Shown piece by piece: positions 11,369 to 23,560 of a stretch of 64,000 nucleotides of DNA. The position numbers and the translations under genes were made by a program. This stretch comes from Malus domestica (taxonomy: Eukaryota; Streptophyta; Magnoliopsida; Rosales; Rosaceae): assembly GCF_042453785.1 (NCBI RefSeq), contig NC_091665.1, positions 22,969,501-23,033,500 on the forward strand, written 5' to 3'. The first letter of the stretch is position 1, and every line of letters starts with the position of its first letter. Below the pieces are notes generated by a model. It saw only the letters and a list, made by a program, of their open reading frames with translations. It was not told the DNA's origin and made no database searches.

Positions 11369-11938
11369 TTTCTCTGTGCTTTTTTTCAGACAAGGGGAGA
11401 GAGAGTTTTCAAGTGTACCGAGCTAACCTGCTTGCATTGCATGCAATGGAGAATGGACAATAAATAATTAAAAAATCCAAAAAATCCCCCTTACGAAAAA
11501 AATAAAGAGATAATTGGAAGGAACGATACATATTTTTTTTCTCAATATTTAAAATGTGTGGAAACTAATTATTTAGAGCTCTTATCCTATCCATTTTTCT
11601 CAATTGTGGCTCTCACAAATTTTGAACTAGCAACCTACATCTGTCTGAGTTTGATCCAGACTTGTTTATACTGATGTGGTGACGTGGCACCATGGCTCTC
11701 CCTTTCCTAAACTTGGCCCACCATTTTTTTCATGGATCAATATCCAACCCATAAAGGAATTTGCATGATTCAGGGCCGTTAAAAGGCCCAAAAATGCCAA
11801 GTTATGAGAATTGAGATCCATTGGACTCTATTATTTATCATCCAAAGAATAAGAAAAAGTACTTATTTTTTATGAGTAAATGTTACGGAGATCAAATTTT
11901 TTGCACCAAATTCGAAACATGTGATGCCATGCATACAA
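11369..11938. other. PMDH upstream region, no gene
   Basis: Upstream of the malate dehydrogenase start codon. It holds a purine-rich leader just above the ATG (11385-11410). No CCAAT/TATA arrangement is convincing and no ORF or clear repeat is seen. Confidence 0.4.
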
Positions 11939-11953
11939 TGTAATCAATAATAC

Positions 11954-12113
11954 CTTTTTTTTTAACAAACAATATTATCTACACTAAATGGTGAATATGA
12001 CTCACAATGAACTAGCAATAATGTGGTTCGAATTCGACTTTGTTGAGAATCGAATCTAAGATTTCTCACTTATGAGTAAAGAAGAATACCAATAGACTAT
12101 GATACTAAGTGAC
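11954..12113 (-). mobile_element. tRNA-derived SINE
   Basis: Read on the minus strand it begins GTCACTTAGTATCATAGTC, has an A-box-like region (gtctattggtatt), a B-box-like region (agattcgattctc), and ends in an A tail (plus-strand run of T at 11956-11963). It is flanked by 15-bp near-identical duplications: tgtaatcaataatac at 11939-11953 and tgtaactaataatac at 12114-12128. Related copies lie at 16066-16235 and 55597-55783. Confidence 0.65.
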
Positions 12114-12223
12114 TGTAACTAATAATACATAGATATATGATTATTGGTTGACGTAACATAGACGAATCACATATCACACGGTGTTGTATGGTATTTCTAA
12201 GTATTATTGCTTTTTGCAAAAAT

Positions 12224-14809
12224 TCTATATATACTAAAACCTAGTTCAGAAGGTTCATTGTTTCTAATCACAGTGAAATGATGGAAATACCCTCACTCAT
12301 ACCCAATTTACCCAAAGATAATTTTAATATCAGTGATGGGTTTTTAACAGGGGCTTCAGTTAAGTTAGGGTTTTGTTTAATTAAATCTCATTAGTTTGAT
12401 TCTAAGTCAATAATTTTGAGTTAGGGTTTTGTTCAATTCAATTTTAATAATTTGATTCTAATTAATAAATTATCTTCATAGTCCATTCAATTTGTTTTAT
12501 TTCTAATTTGGATTTTGAAAGTGAGTAAATTTTGTAATTGCTTGCTGCAATTATTCAACTTATGTCTCTACAATATTTATTTACTTACATATGCTCAGCA
12601 ATCGTAAGGATTAATCTATATCTTTTTTTGTTCCTTACTGCAGGAACGACATCTTTGCACCAACTATTGAGATGACCATGGCAATAGTCGAGCTAAAAAA
12701 CAAGGAGCAAGATGATCAAAAGCAACAATCTGTAGCACCTTACTTTGTTAAAAATATTGAACTGATCCTAGGTGAGAATGAGCGTTGATACACAATAATT
12801 TAGTTCCTAAGATACTAGTGTTGAATCTACTTTTATTATACGTTCAATTTATAATCTAATCTTATTTTTTCTTCAATTTCTTTAGAAATAAGAATTTTGA
12901 TTTCGATTTTTTGATTTTTGATTTTTGATTTTTGAGAATTCATATACTTACCTTTGTTTTTACAGATTCCTGAAGCCTATGATAAGCCTTCCTCTTTAGA
13001 TATAAATATATTTTCATTTAATGCACTTGGATGCTTTAATTTTTTATGAACAATTGTTTTGGCAGAACAATTTATATGTGCAGAGTAATGAAATTTATCA
13101 TTGGTACCAGTGGCATTCAAACACATCTATCTAATGAATGACTGAAAGGATGGATATATATGCATTTTATTTGTTATTTCATTGCAGTGATAAGCTAAGG
13201 TTAAGCGTTAAATTGGGTTCCTTTGCAGCTGGACTAATTATATCAACTACTGATCTCATATGGTCAAGAAATATGTAAGCTATCATTATACTCTAGAGAA
13301 ATTAAGTACATTGGACAACATCATTCGTCCTCCTTGTTTTATTTATTTGTTTATTTTAATTTATTTCCCCCCTCAATTTTTCTGCCATGCTATTTCATTT
13401 GGTTTTTGATTTTCCTATAGGTTTTTATTTGAGGGGAAAGTATTGCATTCGTATGAATTCTACGTCGTTGCTCAGGTTTATAATTTTTTTTTGTTTTTTT
13501 CCTTGCTAATGCGTTATTTTCTTTTTGCTGCATATTGATATTGAGTTTCTGTTTGGAAATGCCTCTGTTTTTTTGTTCACTTGCTGAAAATATCTTTGCC
13601 AAAATTTTAAGGGCCTTTTCTTTGTTTCTTCTTATCTTCCTCTTTCTTTGTCCAATTATAAAGCAGTTTTACGTTTTTGTTGCTATAAAGAGCTTTCCTT
13701 TGCCCAATTATGCCTAACGCAACTCTTTCTAATTTAAATGGACTCTTTTTGTCACACATTGTATCTGATAGAACAGATGAAAAAAAAAGCAAAAAACGGA
13801 TTATATATGCTCCCTCATTATCATAAGAAAACTTCGTCTTAGCTTTTGGTTATGTGTTCCCCATTTGTTTACTTATATGTTCTACTGTTTTGAGTTAAAT
13901 TTAACAAATCATCCACACGAAAAGCTCCCTATTTCAAAATACGAACCCATACAGAGAAAATCCATAAGAGAAAATTGCAAATTCCATTTCCAGCTTACTT
14001 TATATATTATTCTACATATGTATGAGTACAACATTGTACATCAATGTCTTCTCTTTTTTAACTTTACATGTTACTCATTTGTATGTTGTTGCTCTCAGAC
14101 TTCATATAATCCTCATTCGCTTTTTAACACTCTAATGTTGCATTGTTTGCACATGATTCCTTTATATATGGTTTCTTTGTGAAATTAATCACAACATATT
14201 ATTACATATTCGTCATAACGATACCTTCTTCACTATTTTAATTTCTACATACACATTTGTTTTTTGACTGTTTTTCCTACATACACATTAGTATCACTGA
14301 GATATATTTGATATAGGACTGAAGTGCAAAAAATGGGTTGGTTTGAATGCACTCATTTTAGTCTTTTTGCATCTGATAGAGCAAATGAAAATAGTGGGAA
14401 ACAAAAATCTCATTTGCACCTTCAGTATCACAAATGAACTCTATCTTAGTTTTACTTATTATATGTTCCCCTTTTGTTTTCTTATATGTACGAACTGACA
14501 ACTCCTTATATATATAATTTGTAGGAACTAGCTGAAACCTTAAACCTTAACATAATGAAGATGAAGATGAGCCGGAAACAATGAAGTAGGAAAATCTAGA
14601 TTCAGTAACATGTTCATAGTCTATCTAAATATTTTGAATAATGAGCAGTTTAATGCAGTTAATCTTTTGATCACGGTAATATGTTGCTAATTTACTTTCT
14701 CAAACAACAGACATGTAAATATTGATATATAAAACTTATTTTATGTTAAATAGTATTGTCTTAAACAATGTTCTTAAAATCCGTAGCAAAGCGCGGGTAT
14801 TCATGCTTG
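12224..14809 (+). mobile_element. Probable non-autonomous Helitron
   Basis: The 5' end TCTATATATACTAAAACC matches the start typical of many plant Helitrons. The 3' end at 14781-14809 has a short hairpin ccgtagcaaagcgcgg, probably once ccgcg...cgcgg, followed by gtattcatgcttg, resembling the terminal hairpin plus CTRR with one change (CTTG). The interior is AT-rich and shows exon-like fragments, for example 12649-12775 and 13423-13478, which I could not identify. No Rep/helicase domain is visible. Helitrons make no target duplication, so the edges rest on motifs alone. Confidence 0.5.
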
Positions 14810-15169
14810 TGGAAACCATAGGTAAGATGGACATTTGAAATCCAAGGTGTAAGATCGCCAAACATTAAGGTGTAATTTCAATAAAAGAAATTGGGGTGTA
14901 TACAATTGCAAACTTGATTTTATTGAACATCTTTTAATATGATTCTACAAGTCATATTCTATTTTATACAACTCTAAATTACAGACAAAAGGTTTAAACT
15001 CGGACACATAGGAGAGAGTGCAACTGTTCTAATCAACATAGTTATGTCCACATTTGTGAATTGTGAGTAGAGATAAACGTTAATCGGTGACTTTGAAGTT
15101 TCAAGTACAGTTTTGAACAACCTACATACAAACGCGTGTCAACTAATTGTAGCATTCTTTGGTAACTTA
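14810..15169. other. AT-rich spacer, nothing recognised
   Basis: No gene, long ORF or clear repeat boundary was found between the probable Helitron and the MITE at 15178. Confidence 0.4.
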
Positions 15170-15177
15170 TTGTTTTA

Positions 15178-15325
15178 GGGGTGTGCTATCCACACACCAT
15201 TTTTTACTTCTCACACACCCTTTGTTAATTTTTGTCCGTTGATCTTCTTCAATTCATCAAATCCGACGGTCGAAAACCCAAAAGGTGTGGGAGAAGTAAA
15301 AAATGGTGTGTGGATATCACACCCC
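15178..15325. mobile_element. Palindromic MITE (hAT type), 148 bp
   Basis: The ends ggggtgtgctatccacacac and its near-mirror tggatatcacacccc form a terminal inverted repeat of about 42 bp, so the single strand would fold into a hairpin. A perfect 8-bp target duplication ttgtttta flanks it (15170-15177 and 15326-15333), which points to a hAT transposase. No coding capacity. Confidence 0.85.
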
Positions 15326-15333
15326 TTGTTTTA

Positions 15334-15892
15334 ACATTTTGTTACAAAAGTTGGGGATGTTTAAAAAAAGACACACCAAAAGAAAAAATAAACGGAAACA
15401 ATTAGGCTTTTTAGTCAAATTGGTTCTTAAAATTGATATAATTTCTCAAATTTAAAATCAATTGAAGTGGTTCATGAGATTATATAACGTCAATCATTTT
15501 TGTCATTTCATGAAAAATTCTATTAAATTAAGGGCATTTTTGTCAAATCATTCCCGTTACTTGAAATAGTGGTTTCTTCAATTAACGAAGATTTTTTACA
15601 GAATGACTAAAATGACTGACGATTGACAATCTGAGAAACCACTTGTCTCAATTTTAAAATTTAAAGAGTCAAAATGAGGAGTTATGATTATCTCTGAAAA
15701 TAGATTTTGGCTAAAAATCCAAACAATTATACGAGACACAAAATCAAAGTGGGATCCAAGCAATTATACGAGACAACATCAAAGTGGGATGGCTTTAAAG
15801 CATATGATTTGATAAAGTCCACAATATACATACAAATGTGACCATATGGTTGTTGGTACATGGACCCACAAGTTTGATCTTTCCTTGACTCT
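15334..15892. other. AT-rich spacer, nothing recognised
   Basis: A purine-rich stretch follows the MITE. A short motif caattatacgagaca is repeated at about 15722 and 15762. No supported gene. Confidence 0.4.
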
Positions 15893-16065
15893 CTTGCATT
15901 CACTGAATTAGTTTCCCAATCTTCCACCTTCTTTACTCCTTAGTCAATTTGACTAGTCAACTGGTTTTTTTTTTTTTTTTTTAACAAATGATTGCATTCA
16001 CTTGAATTAGTTTCCCAATCTTCTACCTTCCTTACTCTTTGGTCAATTTGACTAGTCAACTGATG
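15893..16065. repeat. Direct duplication around a poly-T tract
   Basis: A segment of about 70-75 bp containing gaattagtttcccaatctt, then accttc and ttgactagtcaactg, occurs at 15893-15962 and again at 15991-16065. The copies are separated by a T run and aacaaatg (15965-15990). The spacer looks like the tail of the SINE family found immediately to the right, suggesting a second, truncated SINE or a recombination product. Confidence 0.65.
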
Positions 16066-16235
16066 TTTTTTTAAACAAACAATATCATCTACCTTAAAGA
16101 GAGAGGGGTAAGTTTAGCCTCATAATGAGCTAACAATAATGTGATTCATACTTTCCTTTTGGCGAGAATCGAACCTAAGACCTCTCACTTACAAGTGAAA
16201 AGGAATACCACTAGATCGTAGTATTAAGTGGCAGC
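16066..16235 (-). mobile_element. tRNA-derived SINE (second copy)
   Basis: Same family as 11954-12113. On the minus strand it has the head gccacttaatactacgatct, an A-box-like ctagtggtattcc, a B-box-like aggttcgattctc, a body containing attattgttagctcattatg, and the tail gtttgttt followed by A residues. Flanks show a short imperfect duplication (caactgat / caattgat). Confidence 0.6.
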
Positions 16236-16309
16236 CAATTGATATTTTATATACCATCATTTGTTATTTGAATGTATTCAAAGAGTGCGACTTCAATGCT
16301 ATTATTATT

Positions 16310-16462
16310 GGGAACTTTAACGAAAAGCACCCGGTACTGTTCACTTTAACGAAAAACCACATTTTTACACTAAAAAGTCAATCCTGGTACTATTCACTTT
16401 ATCCTTTATTTTGTCCTTATCATTAAAACTCAAAGTTTTCGAGCCATTTTCATTAGTTTTCC
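16310..16462. mobile_element. MITE of about 153 bp, family A
   Basis: Begins gggaactttaacgaaaagc and ends cattagttttcc, weakly inverted ends, flanked by tattatt on both sides. A second copy in the opposite orientation lies at 39937-40089, sharing caatcctggtactattcac and the ctttttagtgtaaa / tttacactaaaaag block. The pair shows a dispersed family rather than unique sequence. Confidence 0.6.
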
Positions 16463-18690
16463 TATTATTTAATGATACGGGCGTATAATTGCATTTAAAT
16501 TTTATAATTATTTGAATATTTTAATTTTAATTTCAGTCATTCATTTGCATATCATTTTTTTTTTTACCAAAATCGTGTATCATTTAATGTTACAAAGTAG
16601 TTTTAAATAAGTTTTGTATAAAAAATTTTGAAAAGAAATATCAAACTTTGGTGATCCGTGGGATGCTTAGAACAAAAAGAAAATGATTAAACTAGGGTTT
16701 CGCGGGAGAGAGATCATAAGATGTGGTTGTTGGCTTTTCAATAAACATCTCACCCTAAATTTGTTGATGAAGGCACGTCTTACAACTCTTTAATTCTTTA
16801 AATGGATACTAATATATCGCCCACTACACATTGTGTTTAAGAAATTAAGGTTCAATCGCCACTATATTTCGCCGATCTTCTTTTCTAAAAGCAAAATTTG
16901 CACGAAAAATTGTGTAAAACCGGTGTCATGCATGCAAGTTTTATTTTTAGAAAAGAAGATAACAGCAACTTACATAGAACAAATTCATTCTTATGCTGCG
17001 TTGCGATTCAATAATGTGTGACATATGAGTCTTTATTGTAAAGGAGATTCAAACCATTTGCAGTGTTGCAGTCAACACTGCATTGTCCATTTTACTTGCA
17101 ACTCTGATGGTTATTTTCTATACACGAGTACAGACAATGTCCTAATCATGCAGCCATACACTCATACACTTTGAACTATAATTAGTCATGGTTAATAAAA
17201 TTGGCTAGAGTAATCCAACTCTGTCAACTTCAAACTGTTACTTATCTGTATCTGCATGTTTTTCTCTAACTAGATTTTGTAAACTCAAATGATGTGAATA
17301 TTGATGATTAAATTATTTCTTAAGTATTAATTAACATGCTTATTTTTTATTGTTGATATATTAGTTAATTTGCAAATTTGGTTTAAAATTTCGGTCTCCT
17401 TAGCATTATATTAACGGGTCCATGCAGGCTTCCAGGTAATTTACCAGGGGATGCTGACATGGCAGTTTATGATTCAACACTGGCGGCCTAGTAGACCACA
17501 TTCTCTGCCTCTCTGTCCTAATCGGGCATTTTATTTCCTAATCCACACATGCATAAATATTTGAAGATTTTGTCTTTAATAATACGAACTATTAAAATCC
17601 ATATTACTGAGGAATCTGATTTTTTTTTAATTACATTATTTGAGCGTTTGTCTTCCAATTATTTGTTACTTGAGAGTTGAGAGTCCAAAAGAAAATTAAT
17701 TGCGATATTTATACTGTGGACACCGCCAACCAAAATGGAATTTACGCACATTTGGACTGATTGGGCGGTTTGGTAGGTGGGAGAAAAGAAATTGTCATTC
17801 TCTTCTTTTCTTCTTTTTCCTTACATAAAGGATAATACCTACAATCTTATTTTGGAGAAAATTTTCAACATGTGAGAATGACTCGATTCACTAAATATTA
17901 TCATATACTCAACTATAAATTAATTTTTTTTTAACTAATTGTATAATAACATATGGTATAACAGACCATGCTTTAGGCATACTGAAAAATCTATCATTTG
18001 TTTGGGAATGAGCTCTTTCTTTCATACGAATAATATATTATGACCGTAAAACTTTTATAATAGGAGTTATTCAAAATTTTAATACCTATTTGAAGATGAC
18101 TCATACAAAACTTTATTTCAATAGGAGATCATTTGGTCACTCAAATCTCAAGAACACATTGATAGTTTAGGCACCAAAATATTCATGATCAGCAGTCCAT
18201 TTTTTGATACGTTTGGATGATTAAATGATCTCTAATTCGAATTATGTTTTGAAATAATGATTTAAAAATGAAGATTAATAAATTGAACGGTTCCGATAGT
18301 TAAATTTATTCGGTCAAAATATACATTATTCACAAAGACAGGGTGTGGGTAATCCATTAAGATGGAAAGTAAGCAAACTAATTAGTACAAAAATGTTTAT
18401 TTATTTTTTCTTCTAATAAGTAGATAAGACAGAATTATTTCCTTATGGAGTATCAAGTTGCATAACATCTACCCTTAAATTCGAAGGAGATGAGACCCTA
18501 CATTTTAGAGATAATCGTCATCCCCTATTTCCATTAGCAAAAGAAGCACAGAGAAACAATTTGTGAGTTAAACTAGTTAGTTAAGAAAACATTTAACTCA
18601 TTACATCTAAGTTCGAATCTTTATGATCGTAAACCAAACCAGACAATTAATTAATTTATGGAATCCAATCCGATTTATGAAACCCATGCT
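16463..18690. other. 2.2-kb AT-rich region without a gene
   Basis: Both strands were read. Open frames such as 16833-17021 have no recognisable domain and look like chance. There is no clear LTR, TIR or tandem array. It may contain old, unrecognised transposon remains. Confidence 0.4.
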
Positions 18691-18699
18691 TAATTCTAA

Positions 18700-19165
18700 G
18701 AGTAAATTGTAGCAATGGTCCTTCAACTTTAATCAAATTAGAGCAATGATCCCTCAACTAAAAATTCATTACCATTGGTCCCTCAACTTATCAAAATGTG
18801 TAGCTATAGTCATTTTCATCAATTTCGTCAAAATTTTGTCAAAATAAGTTATGTTGGAATAACCATTTATATAATTAGGGTCCTTCAACTCATCAAAGTG
18901 TGTAATTATGGTCTTTTTCGTCAACCATGTCAAAATTTTTGTCAAAACGAGTTATGTTGGAAGGACCATTGCTACAATTGGGTTAAAGTTAAAGGACAAT
19001 TTCTCCAGTTGAATTAAAGTTGAGGGACCAATGATAATGAATTTTTAATTGAGGGACCATAGCTGCACTTTTTGATGAATTGAGGAACTAGTGGTAATGA
19101 ATTTTTAGTTGAAGGACCATTGCTCCAATTGAATTAAAGTTAAGAACCATAAGTACAATTTACTC
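18700..19165. mobile_element. MULE-type MITE upstream of the receptor kinase
   Basis: The 466-bp element starts gagtaaattgta and ends tacaatttactc, a perfect 12-bp terminal inverted repeat that extends imperfectly for well over 70 bp. A perfect 9-bp target duplication taattctaa (18691-18699 and 19166-19174) indicates a Mutator-type transposase. The interior has the phrases ggtccttcaac / gttgagggacca in both orientations. It ends 208 bp before the start codon of the HAIKU2-like gene. Confidence 0.85.
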
Positions 19166-19373
19166 TAATTCTAACTTCAACATTCCATACTAATATTTTC
19201 TTCCCCCATTCTGCTTACTACGCACGTGAATTCCCTATCACCGTGTGAACACATGAACTCGTATTCCAAGCCACCTTTTTCCCTCTCGACTTCCAACTTG
19301 CCACTCCATCGAGTCCATTCACCGTAACCAAAAGCTGGCACATCCCCCTTAGCCACCACCTCCAGCGGACCTC

Positions 19374-22300
19374 ATGTCTTTCCGGCAGAGATTACCTCCT
19401 CCTCCGACAACCATCCTCCTCCCTCTGCTCTTCCTCTTCCTCTCCCTGTTTTCTTCATCCACATCCGACGAGCTTCAACCTCTCTTAAATCTCAAGCAAT
19501 CCCTTGAAACCTCAAACCCAAGTCTTTTCACTACTTGGGCACCACCCAATGGGGTCTGCAACTTCACCGGGATCGTCTGCGACTCCGACGGCTTTGTCTC
19601 CGAAATCAACCTCTCCCAGCAAAACCTTTCCGGGTTTCTTCCGTTGCACGCAATCTGCTCGCTTCCATCGTTAAAAAAGCTTTCTTTGGGCTCCAATGGA
19701 TTGCACGGAAGCCTCACGGATGACCTGAAAAACTGCTCGAGCTTGGAGCAGTTGGATTTGGGTAAAAATTCGTTTACCGGAAGAGTTCCAGACTTGTCTT
19801 CTTTGACAAAATTAACCCTCCTGAGTCTCAATGGCAGCGGATTTTCCGGGAAATTTCCATGGAAATCGCTGGAAAATCTCACCAGCTTAGCTTTCTTGAG
19901 CCTCGGCGACAACCCTTTTGATCAAACTCCATTTCCTGAAGAAGTTGTGAAGCTTGAAAAGCTTTACTGGCTGTACCTCACAAATTGCAGCATCGCCGGA
20001 AAAATCCCAGAGGAGATCGGAAACCTCACTCTGCTCGAAAACCTCGAGCTTTCGGACAACCAACTGTTGGGACAAATTCCCCAGAGAATTTCAAATCTCG
20101 GGAAGCTATGGCAGCTCGAGCTTTACAACAATTCCCTGACCGGAAAAATCCCGGTTGGATTCGGCAACCTCACAAGCCTTGTCAATTTTGATGCCTCAGC
20201 TAACAAGCTTGAAGGTGGCCTCTCTGAGCTGAGGTTTTTGACAAGGCTTGAGTCTCTGCAATTGTTCGAAAACCGGTTAGAAGGCGAGGTTCCGGCGGAG
20301 TTTGGGGAGTTGAAGAGCCTTTCCAAGCTCTCACTTTACACGAACAAGCTCACCGGTACACTTCCTCAAAAGCTCGGTTCTTGGGCGGGATTGGATTACA
20401 TTGACGTGTCGGAGAACTATCTGACTGGTGCTATACCGCCCGGAATGTGCAACAATGGGAAGATGATTGATTTTCTCCTTCTGCAGAACAATTTCACAGG
20501 TGGGATTCCTGAGAGCTATGCCAATTGTAAGTCTTTGGTTCGGATTCGTATGAGCAAAAATTCGCTTTGGGGCACTGTTCCTGCTGGATTATGGAGCTTG
20601 CCAAATGTTGTTCTCATTGATCTTTCTATGAATCAATTTGAAGGTCCTCTGGCACCAGAGATTGGTAAGGCAAACTCTTTGTCACTATTACTTTTAGCGA
20701 ATAATCGATTTTCGGGTGAATTGCCTGATGCCCTGTCTGAAGCTACCTCATTGATCGCAATTCAAATGAGTGTGAACCAATTTAGTGGGAAAATCCCAGA
20801 AGCAATTGGGAAATTGACAAAATTAAGCAGTCTTGATTTGGACCAAAATATGTTGTCTGGTACAATACCAGAATCATTAGGCTCATGTTTTGGTATTTCT
20901 GAAATAAACCTTGCCCACAATTATATTTCTGGTGAAATCCCATCAAGTCTTGGATCATTGCATAATCTGAATTCCTTGAACTTATCGGCAAACCGCCTTT
21001 CCAGCGAAATTCCTGCTACTTTTTCGTCACTAAAACTCAGCCTTCTTGATCTGACAAACAACCAGTTGACTGGTCGAATCCCCGAATCACTGTCCATTCA
21101 GGCCTTTAATGAAAGCTTTGATGGAAATCCGGGTTTGTGCAGTCAGAACATGGAAAATGTGCGGTCTTGTTCCTCAAGTCCTGGCACTTCTAGCCGGCCC
21201 CGAATTTTCCTGTCCAGTTTCATTGCATCAATACTTGTGCTGCTTGTTGTGCTTGGTTTGCTCTTGCTGTTGAAGCTGAGGAAGAGCAAACTTGACCGTC
21301 CGCTAAAGAGTGATTCGTGGACTATGAAGCAATACCATGTGCTAAGCTTCACAGAGAAGGAAATCTTAGATTCAGTGAAAGCTGAGAACTTGATTGGCAA
21401 GGGGGGGTCAGGGAATGTATACAAAGCTGTGCTAAGTGATGGGAGAGAATTTGCTGTAAAGCACATTTGGACCACTTCAGACTCCGGTGACAGAAAAAGT
21501 TACCGAAGCAGCGCTTCCATCTTGAAGAAGACTAAATCCGGGTCATCAGAGTACGGTGCAGAAGTGGCCACACTGAGCTCTCTGAGGCATGTGAATGTGG
21601 TGAAGCTCTACTGCAGCATATCAAGTGAGGACAGCAACCTGCTGGTTTACGAGTACTTTCCGAACGGGAGCTTATATGATCAGCTACACACAAGTAAAAA
21701 GATGGAGATGGGGTGGGAAGTAAGGTATGAGATTGCGTTGGGGGCTGCAAGGGGTTTGGAGTATCTTCACCATGGAAGCAGTCATAGACCTGTGATACAC
21801 AGGGATGTGAAGTCTAGTAATATTCTGCTGGATGGAGATTGGAAGCCAAGAATTGCTGATTTTGGACTTGCAAAGATTATGCAGGCTGGTGTAGATTGCA
21901 CGCATGTCATTGCCGGGACACTTGGGTACATAGCTCCAGGTAATTCTTGTCATACAAACGATGTTTTACCTTAAACTAATCTAATCTGCAGGAAGGGAGA
22001 TTCGAACTTGGGTGTAGCCACATCTTCACAAATAGTTTATTTCCATGAGTTAGAATGTAACAATGTAATGGGCGATTTTAATTATGACACTGAAATCTGA
22101 TAAAATATATGTCTGTTTTGGTTGTTCAGAGTATGCATATACCTGCAAGATCAATGAGAAGAGTGACGTTTATAGCTTCGGGGTGGTGTTGATGGAGTTG
22201 GTCACCGGGAAGAGGCCAGTTGAGGCTGAGTTCGGAGAGAACACGGATATAGTGAGCTGGGTCTGCAGTAAAATGCGGTGCGTTGATAGTGAGCTTGAAT

Positions 22301-22485
22301 TGGTGGACAGGAGCATTTCTGACGATCTAAAACAAGATGCCATCAATGTTTTGAGCATAGCAGTCCGCTGCACTGCCAAGGTGCCGGTTATAAGACCCTC
22401 CATGAGAATGGTGGTTCAAATGCTGGAAGAGGCGGAGCCTTATAAACTCAACTGCATAAGCACTGCCAAAGAAGCTGACAAATAG
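19374..22485 (+). CDS. IKU2: LRR receptor-like kinase, HAIKU2/RLK7 type
   Basis: Two exons, 19374-21939 and 22130-22485, join to a protein of about 973 residues. It has a signal peptide (to about residue 31), an LRR N-cap with CNFTGIVC, about 20 leucine-rich repeats, a C-terminal Cys pair (CSQN...RSC), one membrane span (about 610-634) and a Ser/Thr kinase domain. Kinase motifs are complete: GKGGSGNVYKA loop, FAVKHI lysine (about 695), HRDVKSSN, DFGLAK and GTLGYIAPEYAYT, the last split by the intron. The order and wording place it in LRR-RLK subfamily XI with Arabidopsis HAIKU2 and RLK7. HAIKU2 promotes endosperm growth and seed size, while RLK7 perceives PIP peptides. GTLGYIAPEYAYT followed by NEKSDVYSFGVVLMELVTGK looks closer to HAIKU2. 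The kinase keeps all catalytic residues. Confidence 0.88.
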
Positions 22486-23387
22486 CCACAAGGTGGAACA
22501 CAAGTACCACAGTTGATATACAAAAGTTACTTCTAGTTGGGAGGTGAACGTAGCAGTCTTCGGTACTTTGTGTCTGTTTTTCTTAGAGGTGTGGGAAACA
22601 TCCGGAGCACCGAAATAAAATCCGGAGCGGATCCCATCCCACTAAGTACCAGTCGAAGAAACGCTAACGATGGGGACTATATATATATATATAGCTTAGA
22701 ATACACAATGAATGGTTAGTTTGTAAACTGCAATAGGCTTTCCCTTGGCTAAGAGAGAAGCTACTATCTGAAAAAGCTTGGAAGGAGCGGTGTAGTATTT
22801 AGATCTCTGTTTGCAAGAGACATGGGATGGATCAGGTTTTTTATTATTTTTATCTCCTCTTTGCTGCAGATTCAGAGGGGGTACTTTGTAGCATACAGAC
22901 TTGCAATAAATACAACCATTTTCTCAGTTTGTTTGTCGCATCTCATATATAGGGTATGTTTGGATTCTCGTCAAGTCGAGCGCTAAAACCGAACCATTTG
23001 ATTCCAACATACCTTTTTTGAATGGTTTGGTTTGATTCTGTTGCTTTAGAAAATCATCTCATCCAAATCAAATCAAACAAATTGCATCATGTAAGTTTAC
23101 TTAACGGTTGGCGATTTAAGGACGAAATTGTACCAAACCGACATATGCTCAACCCTAATTATTGGTGCAATGCAATAACATGGCAAAGAAAACATATAAT
23201 ATAGAATCTAAAGCAAAATATTATCAAGTGAAACAACAATGCTAATATAAAATTATGGATTGTTCTTGTTTTAATTTTGGATTCCTCTCCATCCTAATCT
23301 AAAGCAAGATTCCATTTTGTTTTTGTTTTAATTCCCTTCCAATTTAGTCCCACATAATCAAACGCAGCCTAGGAATTACAAAGAAAA
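22486..23387. other. Spacer with a probable MITE
   Basis: Holds the 3' region of the receptor kinase and a TA microsatellite at about 22678-22694. A probable MITE runs from gggtatgtttggattc (about 22953) to aatcaaacgcagcctagg (about 23373). These ends are weakly inverted and resemble PIF/Harbinger-type MITEs. No gene. Confidence 0.4.
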
Positions 23388-23533
23388 TGATCCGATTGGA
23401 TTGGGCACTTCCTTCTCATTGGGAAAGGTGTCAACCGCCAATTCCTCTTCTTTCGCATCCCTCCACCTCACTTCCATCACCATCTCCACTCCCTCACCTT
23501 CCTCCCTCTCCTTCTCCTCCAACAACCTCACTG

Positions 23534-23560
23534 GTCTCTCTCTCTCTCTCTCTCTCTCTA
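23534..23560. repeat. (CT)n microsatellite
   Basis: About 27 bp of CT repeats at the start of the first intron of the proline iminopeptidase pseudogene, directly after the presumed GT donor. Confidence 0.9.
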
